Notes under the pieces: model-generated
Told to the model about the DNA's origin: nothing
Databases searched by the model: none
What the model saw: the letters and a program-made list of their open reading frames with translations, nothing else
Program-made: the position numbers and the translations under genes
From: DATAUD01 sp035511075
GTDB lineage: Bacteria; Verrucomicrobiota; Verrucomicrobiia; Limisphaerales; Palsa-1400
Direction of reading: 5' to 3'
Assembly (NCBI GenBank): GCA_035511075.1
Contig: DATKFW010000058.1
Coordinates: 11,492-75,491, forward strand
Length of the DNA stretch: 64,000 nt
In this document: piece by piece, positions 41,640 through 51,599 of the stretch
Position numbering within the stretch: the first letter of the stretch is position 1
Layout: every line of letters begins with the position of its first letter

Positions 41640-42761
41640 TCAAATCGCTCCCAATGAAAACCGCCGACGGATTTCCCTTGAAGAGGCGACCCGGCATCGC
41701 TGAACGCTTTGCCGCGCTTGCCGGATGCGCCTCCAGTTCCGAACGACGAAGCCATAAGCATTGAGCGAATACGGCTCCCGGACCAGCGCATAAAGCAGTA
41801 TTCCCAGGCGTCGCGGCACGATGCGCAGAAAATCCCGGACGAAATTAGGACCAGTCTCGTTTTTAAGGAGCAGCAGCAAATCATTCTTTACCGCGTGATA
41901 TTTCAATTCCGGCGCAAGTTTCTTGCGAACGTCCAAATTGCCGGGGCGAAAAACCCTCGGATGGGTCGCCACACATTCCGGGTCAAAAAAAGTCCTCCAG
42001 CCGAAAATTTGGGCTCTCCACGAAACATCGTGATCTTCCTTGTGCGCGAAAAACATTTCGTCAAAAAATTGCCCCTCGAACGAAATGTTTTCCATCATCG
42101 CCCGCCGATAAAACGGCAGCGCGCCGTCACAGCCAAATACCTCCTGAGCCTCCAGCGCAAGGCCCGATGCCGGCGCCCCATGATGGCGAAGCAGAAAGCG
42201 GCGGCTCCCCGCCACCGTCAAGCCCGCGCCATCGACCAAACATGTCTTTGGATCAGAGCCGTCCTGGAGCAACAATCCGCAGACGGTGCCGATCTTCGCG
42301 TCTTGAGACATTCGCCGGACCGCCTTTTCCACGTAATCCTCTCTCAACACAACGTCAGGATTTACAAGCAGGACGAAATCGCTCCGGGTGCGCGACAGGG
42401 CGAAATTGTGTCCGCCGCAAAAGCCCCGGTTCTCCGGACTGTAAAAGAGTGTGACGCGATCCTTAAACTTCTCCAGCACTTCGCGGGTGCCGTCGGCTGA
42501 GGCATTGTCATAAATGAAAATCGAGTTTGGGGTGCAGGTCTGCCGCAGCAGAGAACGGATACAGGCGTCAACGCAATGGGCGTGATTCCAAGTAACGATG
42601 GAAGCCGTCGTTGTTGGCGGCCTGCGCGCGATGTCCCCCGCGCCCGAAACGAAGCAGTCTTCCATCTCCGGATTAATATTCAGCCGCACGAACGACTCGA
42701 CCAGCTTGGAAAGGGTGTCCGATCCAATCTTAAAGCGCCAGCGAAAAACACTGGAACCCAT
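41640..42761 (-). CDS. GT2 glycosyltransferase (rhamnosyltransferase-like)
   Basis: A 373-residue inverting family 2 glycosyltransferase. TASIVTWNHAHCVDACI opens the GT-A fold, FIYDNASADGTREVL is the nucleotide-sugar motif and LLVNPDVVLRED contains the NPD variant of the DxD metal-binding site that is common in rhamnosyltransferase-type enzymes; HKEDHDVSWRAQ carries the catalytic-base region. Its start is set at ATG 42761, after GACGGGG, which acts as ribosome-binding site; a longer frame to 42857 is possible. It is divergent from the Wzy-like gene. It adds one sugar to the lipid-linked repeat unit, cytoplasmic side. Confidence 0.85.
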   Translation of the reverse strand: MGSSVFRWRFKIGSDTLSKLVESFVRLNINPEMEDCFVSGAGDIARRPPTTTASIVTWNHAHCVDACIRSLLRQTCTPNSIFIYDNASADGTREVLEKFKDRVTLFYSPENRGFCGGHNFALSRTRSDFVLLVNPDVVLREDYVEKAVRRMSQDAKIGTVCGLLLQDGSDPKTCLVDGAGLTVAGSRRFLLRHHGAPASGLALEAQEVFGCDGALPFYRRAMMENISFEGQFFDEMFFAHKEDHDVSWRAQIFGWRTFFDPECVATHPRVFRPGNLDVRKKLAPELKYHAVKNDLLLLLKNETGPNFVRDFLRIVPRRLGILLYALVREPYSLNAYGFVVRNWRRIRQARQSVQRCRVASSREIRRRFSLGAI

Positions 42762-42970
42762 CTCATGAACCCCGTCGCCGCCCCCGTTTGGGTCATGTTT
42801 TCCTTTACTTTTGCCAACTCTGCGGCTTGATATCGGCCGAGCATGGATATTTATCAAGAATTTGAGCGCCCAAGAGCGATTGGAATTATTATCTGGCCAA
42901 TTCGGCGCTTATGTGAAATGCTGTGCGGCCTTGGCGGTGGGGCATTGCGCGTTCCCTCGCCGGATCAAGA

Positions 42971-44461
42971 ATGAGACCACGTCAGCTTACAGCTTTATTG
43001 ACTCTTGGCGCCGCGGTGACCATCGCCCTGTGCGTCGGGATTTCGATTGCGACGGAGAGCTATGCGCTTCTGATACTAGGCGCCACGGTGGTCGTTGTGA
43101 GCGTCTTGATTCTCATGCCGGGGTACATTCCTTTGTTCGTGTTCGGTCTTCTGATGCCGTTTTCGCTTCCCGTGCCGTTTGTCTTGAATCTCCCGTTTTT
43201 GCTTTTGGCGCTGGGCCTTTGCGCCGTGAAGTATTGGCTTCAACACGGTCTGCAGAACAGGAAGCTCGCGAAACAGTCCGTGCACTACAGGATCCTGGAT
43301 GTTCCCATCGCGGTGTTTTTTGCGTGGATTTTCGTGCGTTACTTCATGAATCCGTCCATCCCCAATTTGATGGGCTTTGGCATGAATGTCACCGGATTCC
43401 GATCCTGGCTCAGTTACGCCCTTGCATTTGGCATTCTCTTCTTCATCGGCCGCTTTGTCGCCAACCGCGCGGGGCTTGTGAAGCTCATGCGATGGCTGGG
43501 GTATGTTTCGATCTTCTTTATTCTTGTAATGGTGCCCGTGACGCTGAGCAAGAGCATCGCCTTGGGAACCCTGTTCATGCGAATGGGAATGTTCGTTGCA
43601 ACATTCGATAATGGCATGCTCCGCTTGGTTGCGCTGCCGGAGTTTGGCCTTTTTCTCCTCTCGGTGCTGCTTCTGCCCAACGTGCTGAAATTGAGACGCG
43701 CGACCTGGTTGTGTGCTGCTGCACTGGCATCGATGGCAGTTATCCTGGGCGGAAATCGCACCGGATTGGGCATGGCTTTCATCATCGTGACGGTAATCCC
43801 GCTGCTCCAGGGCAAGTTCGTGAAATTTGGCGTCATCACAGGATCGGCATTGTTGATTTCAGTGGTGGCCTTCTTCGCAGGCCCGGCGTTGAGTCAGCTT
43901 CCCCACACCGGCTTTCTTCGCCCACTTGGCCTGGTCAGCCCGGCGTTGTCGGATGTCACCGGCGGCGACTCGAATTTGGAATGGCGCGAGGTCCGATGGC
44001 AGAGAGGGCTCGAAGAGATCCGCAAGCACCCGCTCGTCGGTGTCGGTTATGGCGGGCTTGAAAATGCGCTCGAATCGGACACCCAATCCGAGGAGGAAAG
44101 CGAGGATCTGAGCGTTGCCACGGGCGGTGTTCATAATGGCTATATTGCCGGCGCCCTGGCTCTGGGAATTCCGGCCGCGCTGCTGTTCTGTTATATCATG
44201 ATTTCTCGAATCGTCATCAATGGTCTCCGCGCCTTCGCGCTCCGCAAATCAGATCCGGTGATGGCTGACGTTCACTGTTTTATTTGCGCCAATCTCCTGG
44301 CTTATTCGGCGGCATTTTTTGTCGCCGAGGACATGAACGAGCCGGTTATATGGTTCTTGTTGGGGTTGGGCATATTCGTCGGGCAACTTCGACCGGAAGC
44401 CAAAAAAGCCAGATCCGCGCCGGTCATCGTTGAACCGGCGCTGTCCCGTCAGCTTGCCTGA
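42971..44461 (+). CDS. Wzy-like O-antigen/exopolysaccharide polymerase
   Basis: A 496-residue membrane protein with about eleven helices. GGNRTGLGMAFIIVTVI and the large periplasmic loop ending WREVRWQRGLEEIRKHP then LVGVGYG form the Wzy_C signature of O-antigen ligases and polymerases, which join lipid-linked repeat units in the periplasm. The ATG at 42971 is preferred to the earlier 42923. The GT4 gene starts two bases after its stop, so both are one operon. Ligase and polymerase roles cannot be told apart by sequence. Confidence 0.8.
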   Translation: MRPRQLTALLTLGAAVTIALCVGISIATESYALLILGATVVVVSVLILMPGYIPLFVFGLLMPFSLPVPFVLNLPFLLLALGLCAVKYWLQHGLQNRKLAKQSVHYRILDVPIAVFFAWIFVRYFMNPSIPNLMGFGMNVTGFRSWLSYALAFGILFFIGRFVANRAGLVKLMRWLGYVSIFFILVMVPVTLSKSIALGTLFMRMGMFVATFDNGMLRLVALPEFGLFLLSVLLLPNVLKLRRATWLCAAALASMAVILGGNRTGLGMAFIIVTVIPLLQGKFVKFGVITGSALLISVVAFFAGPALSQLPHTGFLRPLGLVSPALSDVTGGDSNLEWREVRWQRGLEEIRKHPLVGVGYGGLENALESDTQSEEESEDLSVATGGVHNGYIAGALALGIPAALLFCYIMISRIVINGLRAFALRKSDPVMADVHCFICANLLAYSAAFFVAEDMNEPVIWFLLGLGIFVGQLRPEAKKARSAPVIVEPALSRQLA

Positions 44462-44463
44462 AA

Positions 44464-45585
44464 ATGAAAGCCGTGGCGGAAGACAGGAAGTCTTCATCCC
44501 CCAAACCCGTGGTCCTGCATCTGGTTGGAGGAGACAATACGCAGGGAGGAATGCTCACCTATGTGCGGCAGCTCGCTCGTGAGGACTTGCCGGGTTTTGA
44601 GCAACGCGTTTGGAAATACCGGGGTTATACGCCCGAAAACGAGAGATTTCTGTGTCTGGGCAAAGCAAAGGTGCTTGATGTCAGTATCCTTGGCGACCTC
44701 GGAGGCGCCTCGCTTGATTTTCTGCCGCTTTACCATTGGCTGCGCAAGAATCGCAATGCAGTCCTTTATGCTCATAACCGTCCCAACGCCATTCTCGGCG
44801 CCGTGATGCGCCACATCTTTGGCGTGCCGGTGTTGGTCCATGTGCATACGCTGGGGCGCAAGAAGGCTCTCAACCGACTTCTTTGGCGGATGGCACAAGC
44901 GACGGTTATCTTTAATTCGACCCTAAGCTGCCGTCATTTCGACCAGGCAATTGAAACGGCGCACGTTCACATGCCGACAATTCGATGGCCGGATCGCCCA
45001 GATCCCGGCGGAGGGCGGCTTGTGGCTTGCAGCGCGATTCAACAGGTAAAAAATATAGACCTGATCATCGACGCGTTCAATGCGGCGGGCGAGGCCGCGC
45101 CACGGACCTTGCATATTTACGGGCTTTCAGCCGATCCGTTCGAGCCGGCTTACCAACAGCGAATCATCGAGATGGCCAGACAAAATCCGCGGATTTTTCT
45201 GCACGATTGGGACGAGCGATGGACGGATCATCTTGGGCACGACGACATTTTCATCCATGCCCGATTCGAGGAACCGTTTGGGATTGTGATGCTCGAAGCT
45301 TTCGCGAAGGGCTGCCGCATGGTGGTCCCGAGTGATACTTTTCTGAATGACCTGTCCCACGAGGGTGTTTTTTTTGCGGATTTGACGGTCGAAAGCCTGG
45401 CGAAAAACCTGGGCCGCGCCAATGCTTATGCTCCACCGACAAGTTTGTGGGAGTCCCGGCGCGTTTTTCAGAAGCAGTTTTCCATCGAGTCAACCTGCGA
45501 GCGGCTTCACGCAGTTCTTTGCGCAGTGATCAATGACAACCGGCGTTTTACGGGTGCAATGGAGCTTTCCCAAAAAACCCTTTAA
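44464..45585 (+). CDS. GT4 glycosyltransferase
   Basis: A 373-residue retaining glycosyltransferase of the GT-B fold. LHLVGGDNTQGGMLTYV is the N-terminal Gly-rich loop, VHVHTLGRKKALNR the linker to the second domain, and EEPFGIVMLEAF the E-x7-E donor-binding motif. It starts two bases after the Wzy-like gene and its end overlaps the convergent GT2 gene by 38 bases. It probably extends the lipid-linked oligosaccharide. The sugar specificity is unknown. Confidence 0.88.
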   Translation: MKAVAEDRKSSSPKPVVLHLVGGDNTQGGMLTYVRQLAREDLPGFEQRVWKYRGYTPENERFLCLGKAKVLDVSILGDLGGASLDFLPLYHWLRKNRNAVLYAHNRPNAILGAVMRHIFGVPVLVHVHTLGRKKALNRLLWRMAQATVIFNSTLSCRHFDQAIETAHVHMPTIRWPDRPDPGGGRLVACSAIQQVKNIDLIIDAFNAAGEAAPRTLHIYGLSADPFEPAYQQRIIEMARQNPRIFLHDWDERWTDHLGHDDIFIHARFEEPFGIVMLEAFAKGCRMVVPSDTFLNDLSHEGVFFADLTVESLAKNLGRANAYAPPTSLWESRRVFQKQFSIESTCERLHAVLCAVINDNRRFTGAMELSQKTL

Positions 45586-46351
45586 TGCGCCGGACCAGCC
45601 GGCGCAGCCAGGGAATCTTTCTCATCCAATCCGTGTAAATGTAAAAAAGAACCCTGAATTCCCCCCGGGAAAGGCGCGGTTGATGGTAACGCCGGCGCAG
45701 CACCAGAAAATCCTCAAACTGCTTCTTCACGTGGAGGTCTGTGATGGAACCTTTTCGGCGGCGATAATAGGTCAACACATGAGGGATTGGAACGCATCGA
45801 TAATGGCGCATGGCCCGGACCAGCCATTCGTAATCCATGGTATAACGATTACCCGTGTCCAGCAAACCGGTCTTCTGATAGACTTCCCGATGGACAAAGG
45901 TCGCGGCCTGGTTCATGGCCGTTCTGGTGCCGAGCAAGTCCTTTAGATTGTAGTCCCACCCGGGAACAATTTGCTCCAGTGTTCCGTCGTAGCGCAGAGT
46001 GGCTTGATTCCCGCAGAAAACTCGAATGGTCGAGTGCTGGCGCGCGTACACCAAAAAGATCTTCAGGGCATTGTCCGCAAGCATATCGTCGGCATTGAGC
46101 CAGATGATCCAATCGCCGGTGGCGCGCCGGATGCCTTTGTTAACGGCATCGGCAAGGCCCTCATCAGGCTCGGAAGTCCATTTTATGTCTTGCTCCCCTT
46201 TCAAGAGTTCCAACGTGCCGTCAGTTGAGCCGCCGTCAATCACCCAATGCTCCAATTGATCCGGTCCGAAGCGTTGCTTTCGCACCGACAGGATGTTGGT
46301 CGAAATATAGTCTTTGCAATTCAGAGACGGTGTAATGACAGAAAACAACAT
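45548..46351 (-). CDS. GT2 glycosyltransferase (WcaA-like)
   Basis: A 267-residue GT-A enzyme. SVITPSLNCKDYISTNIL, VIDGGSTDGTLELL and IIWLNADDMLADNA give the three standard GT2 blocks, the last with the Asp-Asp metal site. It is the last gene of the minus-strand polysaccharide series and its start overlaps the stop of the upstream GT4 gene by one base (TAATG), so it is translated by coupling. The 3' end runs 38 bases into the oppositely oriented GT4 gene, so the two transcripts are complementary there. Confidence 0.9.
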   Translation of the reverse strand: MLFSVITPSLNCKDYISTNILSVRKQRFGPDQLEHWVIDGGSTDGTLELLKGEQDIKWTSEPDEGLADAVNKGIRRATGDWIIWLNADDMLADNALKIFLVYARQHSTIRVFCGNQATLRYDGTLEQIVPGWDYNLKDLLGTRTAMNQAATFVHREVYQKTGLLDTGNRYTMDYEWLVRAMRHYRCVPIPHVLTYYRRRKGSITDLHVKKQFEDFLVLRRRYHQPRLSRGEFRVLFYIYTDWMRKIPWLRRLVRRIKGFFGKAPLHP

Positions 46352-47505
46352 TAGGATGGCCTTGGTTCCAAAGACAGATGCTCTTTAATCAAATTTGACA
46401 CCGTCCCTCCCCACGCATCCCAATTGAGGCGACTCTCGTATTCTGCCCGCGAGCTTCTGACAAGAGCACGGTAGGATGCCTCGTCGCCAAAGACCCCCAT
46501 GATGGCGTTCGCATATTCTCCGGGACCAGCCGTCAATGGAAGCAAAAGGCCATTGATCCGGTGGCGTACGGCTCCGCTCACACCGCCGGTGTCTGTTGTC
46601 ACGGATGGCAGACCGAACGCGCTGGCTTCGCAGAAGACAATGCCGTAAAATTCCGCGCGGGTAGGCAGTAACAAAAACTCGGAATTGAGCAGCAGCCACT
46701 CAATGCGCTCCCGATCCCGGGGAATGTTCTTGTTTAAGAAACCGGTCACCACCAGGTCAGGATCGGAGATTCTGGCCGGGGGCGTACAGCCACAGACGGT
46801 CAATTTAGCTTTGACGCCTCTCTTCTTTAATTCCAGTAACGTCTGAAACGCCAGATCGCCGCCTTTGCGGTCCCATTGCACGCCTAAAAACAAGAGGCGG
46901 CAAACTTCTGACCGTTCCCTATTGAGCGCCATTTGAGCCGGGGGCGCGGCCTCCAGATTTGCACCCCAGGGAATGACCCGCACTTTGGAACTCGCCGCGC
47001 CAAATTCGTTAATCGCGGACTGTGCGGCAAATTCCGAAGGATACAGTAGAAAAGAAGATTTTTGAATCGCTTGCCGCTCCACGAACCGGCCGTGCCGCTT
47101 GGAAATATCCAGCAGGTCCCGGCATTCGGGATAATAGTCCACAGCGTTCGCGAAAGTTGCGTCCGCCAGGTAAATAATCGGCACATTTGTTTGAACATGC
47201 GCCATCTCAGTGGATGCCGACGACGCGTAAATCAGGTCGTAATCAGCCCCTCGAAGTTTCTCCGTAAAGATCTTCCCATACTTTCTGGATAGCCACGGGT
47301 TATGGGTGAAATCGTAGCCCTTTCCAGTCAGTGCCCTTATAAGGCGCGCTGTGACTCGCAGCATCGATCTGCGCTTCAAATTGACCGGCCCCAACGAATA
47401 AACAGTCCCACAATGCCTCTCCAAAGCTCGCATCGTGTAGTAGTGAATGCCCGACCACGAGCACCTGTCATGCGGATTCTCCGAGGTTAAGAATGCGATT
47501 CTCAT
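46351..47505 (-). CDS. GT4 glycosyltransferase
   Basis: A 384-residue GT-B enzyme. The donor-binding E-x7-E motif is EFYGIVFCEASAFGLP, preceded by LLFLGVQWDRKGGDLA in the second Rossmann domain. The N-terminal domain starts with RIAFLTSENPHDRCSWSG, a variant of the acceptor-side Gly-loop. It is coupled by one base to the following GT2 gene. A 174-base gap without a gene (47506-47679) separates it from the FkbM-type methyltransferase gene upstream. Confidence 0.9.
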   Translation of the reverse strand: MRIAFLTSENPHDRCSWSGIHYYTMRALERHCGTVYSLGPVNLKRRSMLRVTARLIRALTGKGYDFTHNPWLSRKYGKIFTEKLRGADYDLIYASSASTEMAHVQTNVPIIYLADATFANAVDYYPECRDLLDISKRHGRFVERQAIQKSSFLLYPSEFAAQSAINEFGAASSKVRVIPWGANLEAAPPAQMALNRERSEVCRLLFLGVQWDRKGGDLAFQTLLELKKRGVKAKLTVCGCTPPARISDPDLVVTGFLNKNIPRDRERIEWLLLNSEFLLLPTRAEFYGIVFCEASAFGLPSVTTDTGGVSGAVRHRINGLLLPLTAGPGEYANAIMGVFGDEASYRALVRSSRAEYESRLNWDAWGGTVSNLIKEHLSLEPRPS

Positions 47506-47679
47506 TGTTCGGAGGAGCTCAGGGCTGATTCCGAACTGGTTTTGGTTTCAAATACGCCATACGCAATGGAAAGATTTTCTCTGCGGAATCGAAAGAACCC
47601 GCTTGCAACTCGCCAATAAAGGCTGGCGAGCACTTTGAAAATATTCCTGTGTACGCGTATCGCAAGGGTTGAAGAGGGA

Positions 47680-48459
47680 TTATCCGACTTTGGAATACAC
47701 GGCGTCGGCCCAAAGAGGGCGATTGCTGCCAAAATACGGCTCGGATACGCCGTATAATTGAAAACCGCTGGCGGCAAGAAAACGGTGAACATCGTCAAAA
47801 CTCGCCGCCCCTTCGTAATGCGGCGTGTAATTAATTTCCACTTGGACTGCTCTGGTTCGCTTTAACGTCGCTTCAGCCCCGCGCAGAGCCGATACTTCAA
47901 ATCCTTGAACATCCAACTTTAAGAGACCCACCGGTTTGTTTGCCGGCACGATGTCGTCAATGCGAACCAAAGGAACCTTTAACATTTGGCGTGTGTCGAA
48001 AACCCCGGGGTGATAGGAGCCGGCAATTTCAGGCAAAGGCGAGAGAACACTGCTCATTTTGCTGTCGTCTGCAAAATGAATCTCGATTTCGCCGCCAGCT
48101 TCTCCCGCGGCTGCTTTGATCAGAAGATTATTTCGGTTGCTCGCCAGCACTGAGGCCAACTGCGAATGACACGATGGAAGAGGCTCTATCGCGACGATCT
48201 GTCGCGGTGAAATGAGCTTCAATACCGCCGCCACATAAGCGCCCACATTGGCCCCTACATCCACTAAGATCCAATCGTGCGGAGCCTGCCGCAGTTCGCG
48301 TGGCCACAACTCGAATCGACAATCTCGCGCCGCCTCATCCAGTTCCGAAGAAAAAGAGCGGCCGCCCGAAATCTCATCGCGCCGCATGCGGTAACGCCGA
48401 CGATGAAGTTCAATCAGTCCGAAAGGGGTAAAACAACGCACTGCAGCTTTTAAATTCAT
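47680..48459 (-). CDS. FkbM-family methyltransferase
   Basis: A 259-residue SAM-dependent O-methyltransferase. DVGANVGAYVAAVL is motif I, IVAIEPLPSCHSQL motif II and LLKLDVQGFEVSALRGA the FkbM core with KxDxxGxE-like pattern. Family members methylate sugars in polysaccharides and natural products. The ATG at 48459 is chosen since GGAAG lies six bases before it, forming a ribosome-binding site; a longer frame to 48546 exists. It belongs to the minus-strand glycosyltransferase series. Confidence 0.88.
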   Translation of the reverse strand: MNLKAAVRCFTPFGLIELHRRRYRMRRDEISGGRSFSSELDEAARDCRFELWPRELRQAPHDWILVDVGANVGAYVAAVLKLISPRQIVAIEPLPSCHSQLASVLASNRNNLLIKAAAGEAGGEIEIHFADDSKMSSVLSPLPEIAGSYHPGVFDTRQMLKVPLVRIDDIVPANKPVGLLKLDVQGFEVSALRGAEATLKRTRAVQVEINYTPHYEGAASFDDVHRFLAASGFQLYGVSEPYFGSNRPLWADAVYSKVG

Positions 48460-48585
48460 CGTGACTTCCAGAAAACTACAAAGTCCGAACCGGTGGAACA
48501 ACAAGATAATGTCGCCGGGCACCCGCAATATTTGATCGGATGCCATCCATTTTGTCTCGATGCTATTAAAGGTTGCGGTTTTGCG

Positions 48586-49605
48586 TCATTTGGAGTTTAG
48601 CGCGTGGTTATAGATCGTTTGCAACTGCCGGGCCACGCTTCCCCATGTGTAATCAGGCGAGAGTTCAGTGGCTTGTCCACTTTCCCAAACCTGTTTCAAT
48701 GCATCGGCAACAGTTTCCAGGTCGCTTGAGCGCGCCTGGGGAAGTTCCCGAAACAACTTGTCCTCGGCGTAAGCCGCTTTGAGCAATAGGACCGGTTTCC
48801 GCGCGGCCATCGCCTGCATCACGCTCAACGGCTGGGTTTCCTCGCTGCTGACCAAGGCAAACATCCGGCAGGCGGCGTGGGCCGACTGAAGCAATGGGTC
48901 TTCATTCCGCAGGTGTTGCAGCCATCGGCCGCCAACGGGCTCGTTTTCCCGCATCGCTTCTCCCACCTGCCGAGCATAGTCCGACTGCCCAGGCAGGACC
49001 GGGCCGAGCAGCACCAGCGGCAGTTTCAGGCGATTGCATGCCTGGGCAAGGAGGAGCTGGTTTTTCCGCTGCTGCACTGCTCCCACGCACAGAACAAACC
49101 GCCGGTCTCCATAAGCCTCGCGCCATGCGTCCGCTGTGCATTTGAAAAAAGCGTCCGGCACACCATTGGAAATCACAGAGATTTTTCGCCTATCCACACG
49201 GAACATCACGCGAATCACTTCAGCGTCCGCCTCGGTTATCGTCACACAGGAAGCCGCGCCGGCTACCGCTCGGTCGCTCTCGTTTCCGCCCCGGATTACG
49301 GAGCCAATCCGCCATCGCGCTGCCCGAAGTCGCAGTTGAAATGGATTGCGCAAGCCGCCCAGCACGAGTGTAACGACATACGGGCGGCCCGCTTCACGCA
49401 CCAATTCGGCGATTTTATTAAGGTGAGGCGGCAATGAAATGAAGTGATAGAGGTCACAAGGAGTATCCGTTTTCGACCAGTCAAAAAGCTCCGCCGTCAT
49501 CCCCCCGCCGAGGGCGGACAGTGCTTTCCATGTTTCCACCGCCTGAACTTGCAGCCCGCCCGTCATCAGGCTCATCGGGTATTCCGGAACGATACAAACG
49601 CGCAT
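48586..49605 (-). CDS. GT4-type glycosyltransferase with altered donor motif
   Basis: A 339-residue GT-B protein. MRVCIVPEYPMSLMTGGLQ is the start with its Gly-rich loop; VDRRKISVISNGVPDAFF is the interdomain strand with NGV and the second domain opens with FVLCVGAVQQRKN. In the C-terminal motif SSEETQPLSVMQAMAARK the second Glu of E-x7-E is a Gln, so donor binding may differ from its neighbours. ATG 49605 is favoured over the upstream frame to 49623. Confidence 0.8.
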   Translation of the reverse strand: MRVCIVPEYPMSLMTGGLQVQAVETWKALSALGGGMTAELFDWSKTDTPCDLYHFISLPPHLNKIAELVREAGRPYVVTLVLGGLRNPFQLRLRAARWRIGSVIRGGNESDRAVAGAASCVTITEADAEVIRVMFRVDRRKISVISNGVPDAFFKCTADAWREAYGDRRFVLCVGAVQQRKNQLLLAQACNRLKLPLVLLGPVLPGQSDYARQVGEAMRENEPVGGRWLQHLRNEDPLLQSAHAACRMFALVSSEETQPLSVMQAMAARKPVLLLKAAYAEDKLFRELPQARSSDLETVADALKQVWESGQATELSPDYTWGSVARQLQTIYNHALNSK

Positions 49606-49632
49606 ACAATAACTACACTCCAATTGCTTCGG

Positions 49633-50295
49633 TTATTTCGCCGGTGGACCGGGAAGCCGAGCCTTAAAAATAAGTCCATCGCTGGCGTGAGGACAGAGCA
49701 GCCGCGATATGTCATCGAGGAACACCATTTTTCGGAGGCACAGGCGCCGAATTTCCCTTCCGATGGGGTAGTGTTTGAAGTCGATTACCTCCAAGCCGCA
49801 CCGAGTGATGAGCTTTCTGAGCACGACGGGCGAATAATAGTAATTGTGGTCAGGATGAACATCCTCCCGCCGCAAGACATAATAAACGAAACGGAAGAAG
49901 CAATATGCATTGACCGTAGTGATAATAAGATCTGTGGAAGGAGTCATCAATTTCTGGACGCCGCGCAAGAACAACCCCGGGTTCTCCAGATGTTCAATGA
50001 TCTCGCCAGCAACGATCACATCGAACTTGTCCTGGCAAACTGCCGGATTGGAAAATACCTCAACGTTATCGACGTACGTTTCCGAGAACCCCAATTTCCG
50101 AAAAGCCTCCACGCCGGCCGGATCCGCATCCACCCCCATGAGAAAAGAGGCAACTTCATTAATCTTCGGATGCAGGAGAATGCCAACTTTGATTCGCTCC
50201 TCTGTCCACGGCCAGTCAGTGCAACCCAAGTGCAAGACTCGTTTGCCTCGACACTCGTTGACAATGTAAGTGACGCGATCGGTTAAATTTCGCAT
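49633..50295 (-). CDS. Class I SAM-dependent methyltransferase
   Basis: A 220-residue methyltransferase. RVLHLGCTDWPW is motif I, FLMGVDADPAGVEAF motif II and IVAGEIIEHLENPGLFL the post-motif II block with the EHL signature of Methyltransf_11/23-type enzymes. It is placed among glycosyltransferases, 27 bases upstream of the preceding GT4 gene in transcriptional order, so a polysaccharide-modifying role (sugar methylation) is likely but the target is unknown. Confidence 0.85.
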   Translation of the reverse strand: MRNLTDRVTYIVNECRGKRVLHLGCTDWPWTEERIKVGILLHPKINEVASFLMGVDADPAGVEAFRKLGFSETYVDNVEVFSNPAVCQDKFDVIVAGEIIEHLENPGLFLRGVQKLMTPSTDLIITTVNAYCFFRFVYYVLRREDVHPDHNYYYSPVVLRKLITRCGLEVIDFKHYPIGREIRRLCLRKMVFLDDISRLLCPHASDGLIFKARLPGPPAK

Positions 50296-50372
50296 ATTTG
50301 ACTGTTCAATTGGTCCGCTCTCTCAGATGCACCCGCTCGACAATTCTAAACATGTGACGTGGAAAACATGGG

Positions 50373-51599
50373 TCACAGACGCTCGTGACGCTCTGTCGTC
50401 GCGGCGCTCACGCTTTCCGCCATCCGCCCCGCAATCGCCTCGCGCGAATGATAGCGATTCAACACCGCTTGATATTTGGCAATAAGACCCGACGAGTCCA
50501 CTTGCTCGATCGTTCGAAACGCCGCTTTGAGTTCCGGTCGCGATTGAACGCATACGGGCAGCCCATTGGCAAGAAAATACCTCGGCAGCGTTGCATAGGG
50601 TGGTCCATACACCAGCAGCGGCCGCCCTGACGTCATGCATTCGGACAACCGGCTGGGAAAAGACGTGCCGACCATGACTCGAACCGATTCCTTGAAACTG
50701 TAGGGCAAAAAGACGGCCCATGAGTCTCTCATTATTCTCCGGCATTCGTCGGTGCTCCGTCGATAAAGCAATTCCCAATTCTTCATGCCGCTCAATTGCC
50801 GCGCCACGAAATCAGGCTCGGCGTAGCTCATTATCAGAAGCTTTATTTTAGACGGATTCCCCTCGTCATTCCATTCTGTCACAACCCCCAGGAAATCTCG
50901 CAACGCGCCGACGTAGAGGTCATTGACCGCCCCGAAGAATACGATTTCGCGAATATCCGGGCTTCGCGGCACGAACGGTTGATAAACCACCTTCTCCTCA
51001 CGAAAAGGTATGGGCAGCCATAGCGCGTGGATGCCGTACTTGGCCCGCAAATGATCCGCAAAGCCAGGACTGATGACGAACACTCGATTCGCCCGGCGCA
51101 AAACCCGCGGTTCCAGCCATCGCGCGAAACGAGCCAGAAATGACTGCCCGTTCAAACGACACGACTCCTCGAGATCATCCACCAGGTAAACGTCCAGTGG
51201 CAAACCCGTTCGCCTTGCCATGATCTTCACCGTAAGAAGGAACCAGGCGTTCCCGCCAAAGAAAGCAAACATGCGCTCCGCGGATGTGGCCTTGATGGCT
51301 TTGGCGACCCGCCGCGAGGCCAGCCAGAAGAGTCCAAGTTCCACCAGGGATTTCAGCCGTCCGAAATGCGCCGCCCAGTGAAATCGAGACAAATCGGGGT
51401 AGAAAACAACCGGTGCAGGACTCGCCTCCGAAATCCAGGAAAGCTCAACTTGCGGCAATAACCGATGTGTCACCACCAGCCTCACCCTGGCCTTCATCGC
51501 CCGCAGCCAGTTTGAGGCCAGCACACTGCAGCCGTGTCCCCCTTCGTTCAATGGCGGCCCATCCGTGAGTAAAACGTACGCTGCGTCTCGCTCAATCAT
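50373..51599 (-). CDS. Divergent GT-B glycosyltransferase
   Basis: A 408-residue protein with a GT4-like two-domain layout. The N-terminal AYVLLTDGPPLNEGGHGCS holds the Gly-loop, RANRVFVISPGFADHL the interdomain segment and SFPSRLSECMTSGRPLLVYG the C-terminal donor region, in which only one Glu of the E-x7-E pair is clear. The ATG at 51599 is set by an ATGA overlap with the upstream methyltransferase stop; the frame is open to 51824 without a sensible N-terminus. Substrates unknown. Confidence 0.75.
   Translation of the reverse strand: MIERDAAYVLLTDGPPLNEGGHGCSVLASNWLRAMKARVRLVVTHRLLPQVELSWISEASPAPVVFYPDLSRFHWAAHFGRLKSLVELGLFWLASRRVAKAIKATSAERMFAFFGGNAWFLLTVKIMARRTGLPLDVYLVDDLEESCRLNGQSFLARFARWLEPRVLRRANRVFVISPGFADHLRAKYGIHALWLPIPFREEKVVYQPFVPRSPDIREIVFFGAVNDLYVGALRDFLGVVTEWNDEGNPSKIKLLIMSYAEPDFVARQLSGMKNWELLYRRSTDECRRIMRDSWAVFLPYSFKESVRVMVGTSFPSRLSECMTSGRPLLVYGPPYATLPRYFLANGLPVCVQSRPELKAAFRTIEQVDSSGLIAKYQAVLNRYHSREAIAGRMAESVSAATTERHERL

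Noticed and set aside
47502..47798. Possible 98-residue minus-strand protein between the GT4 and FkbM genes
   Set aside because: It overlaps the FkbM gene in another frame and shows no motif.
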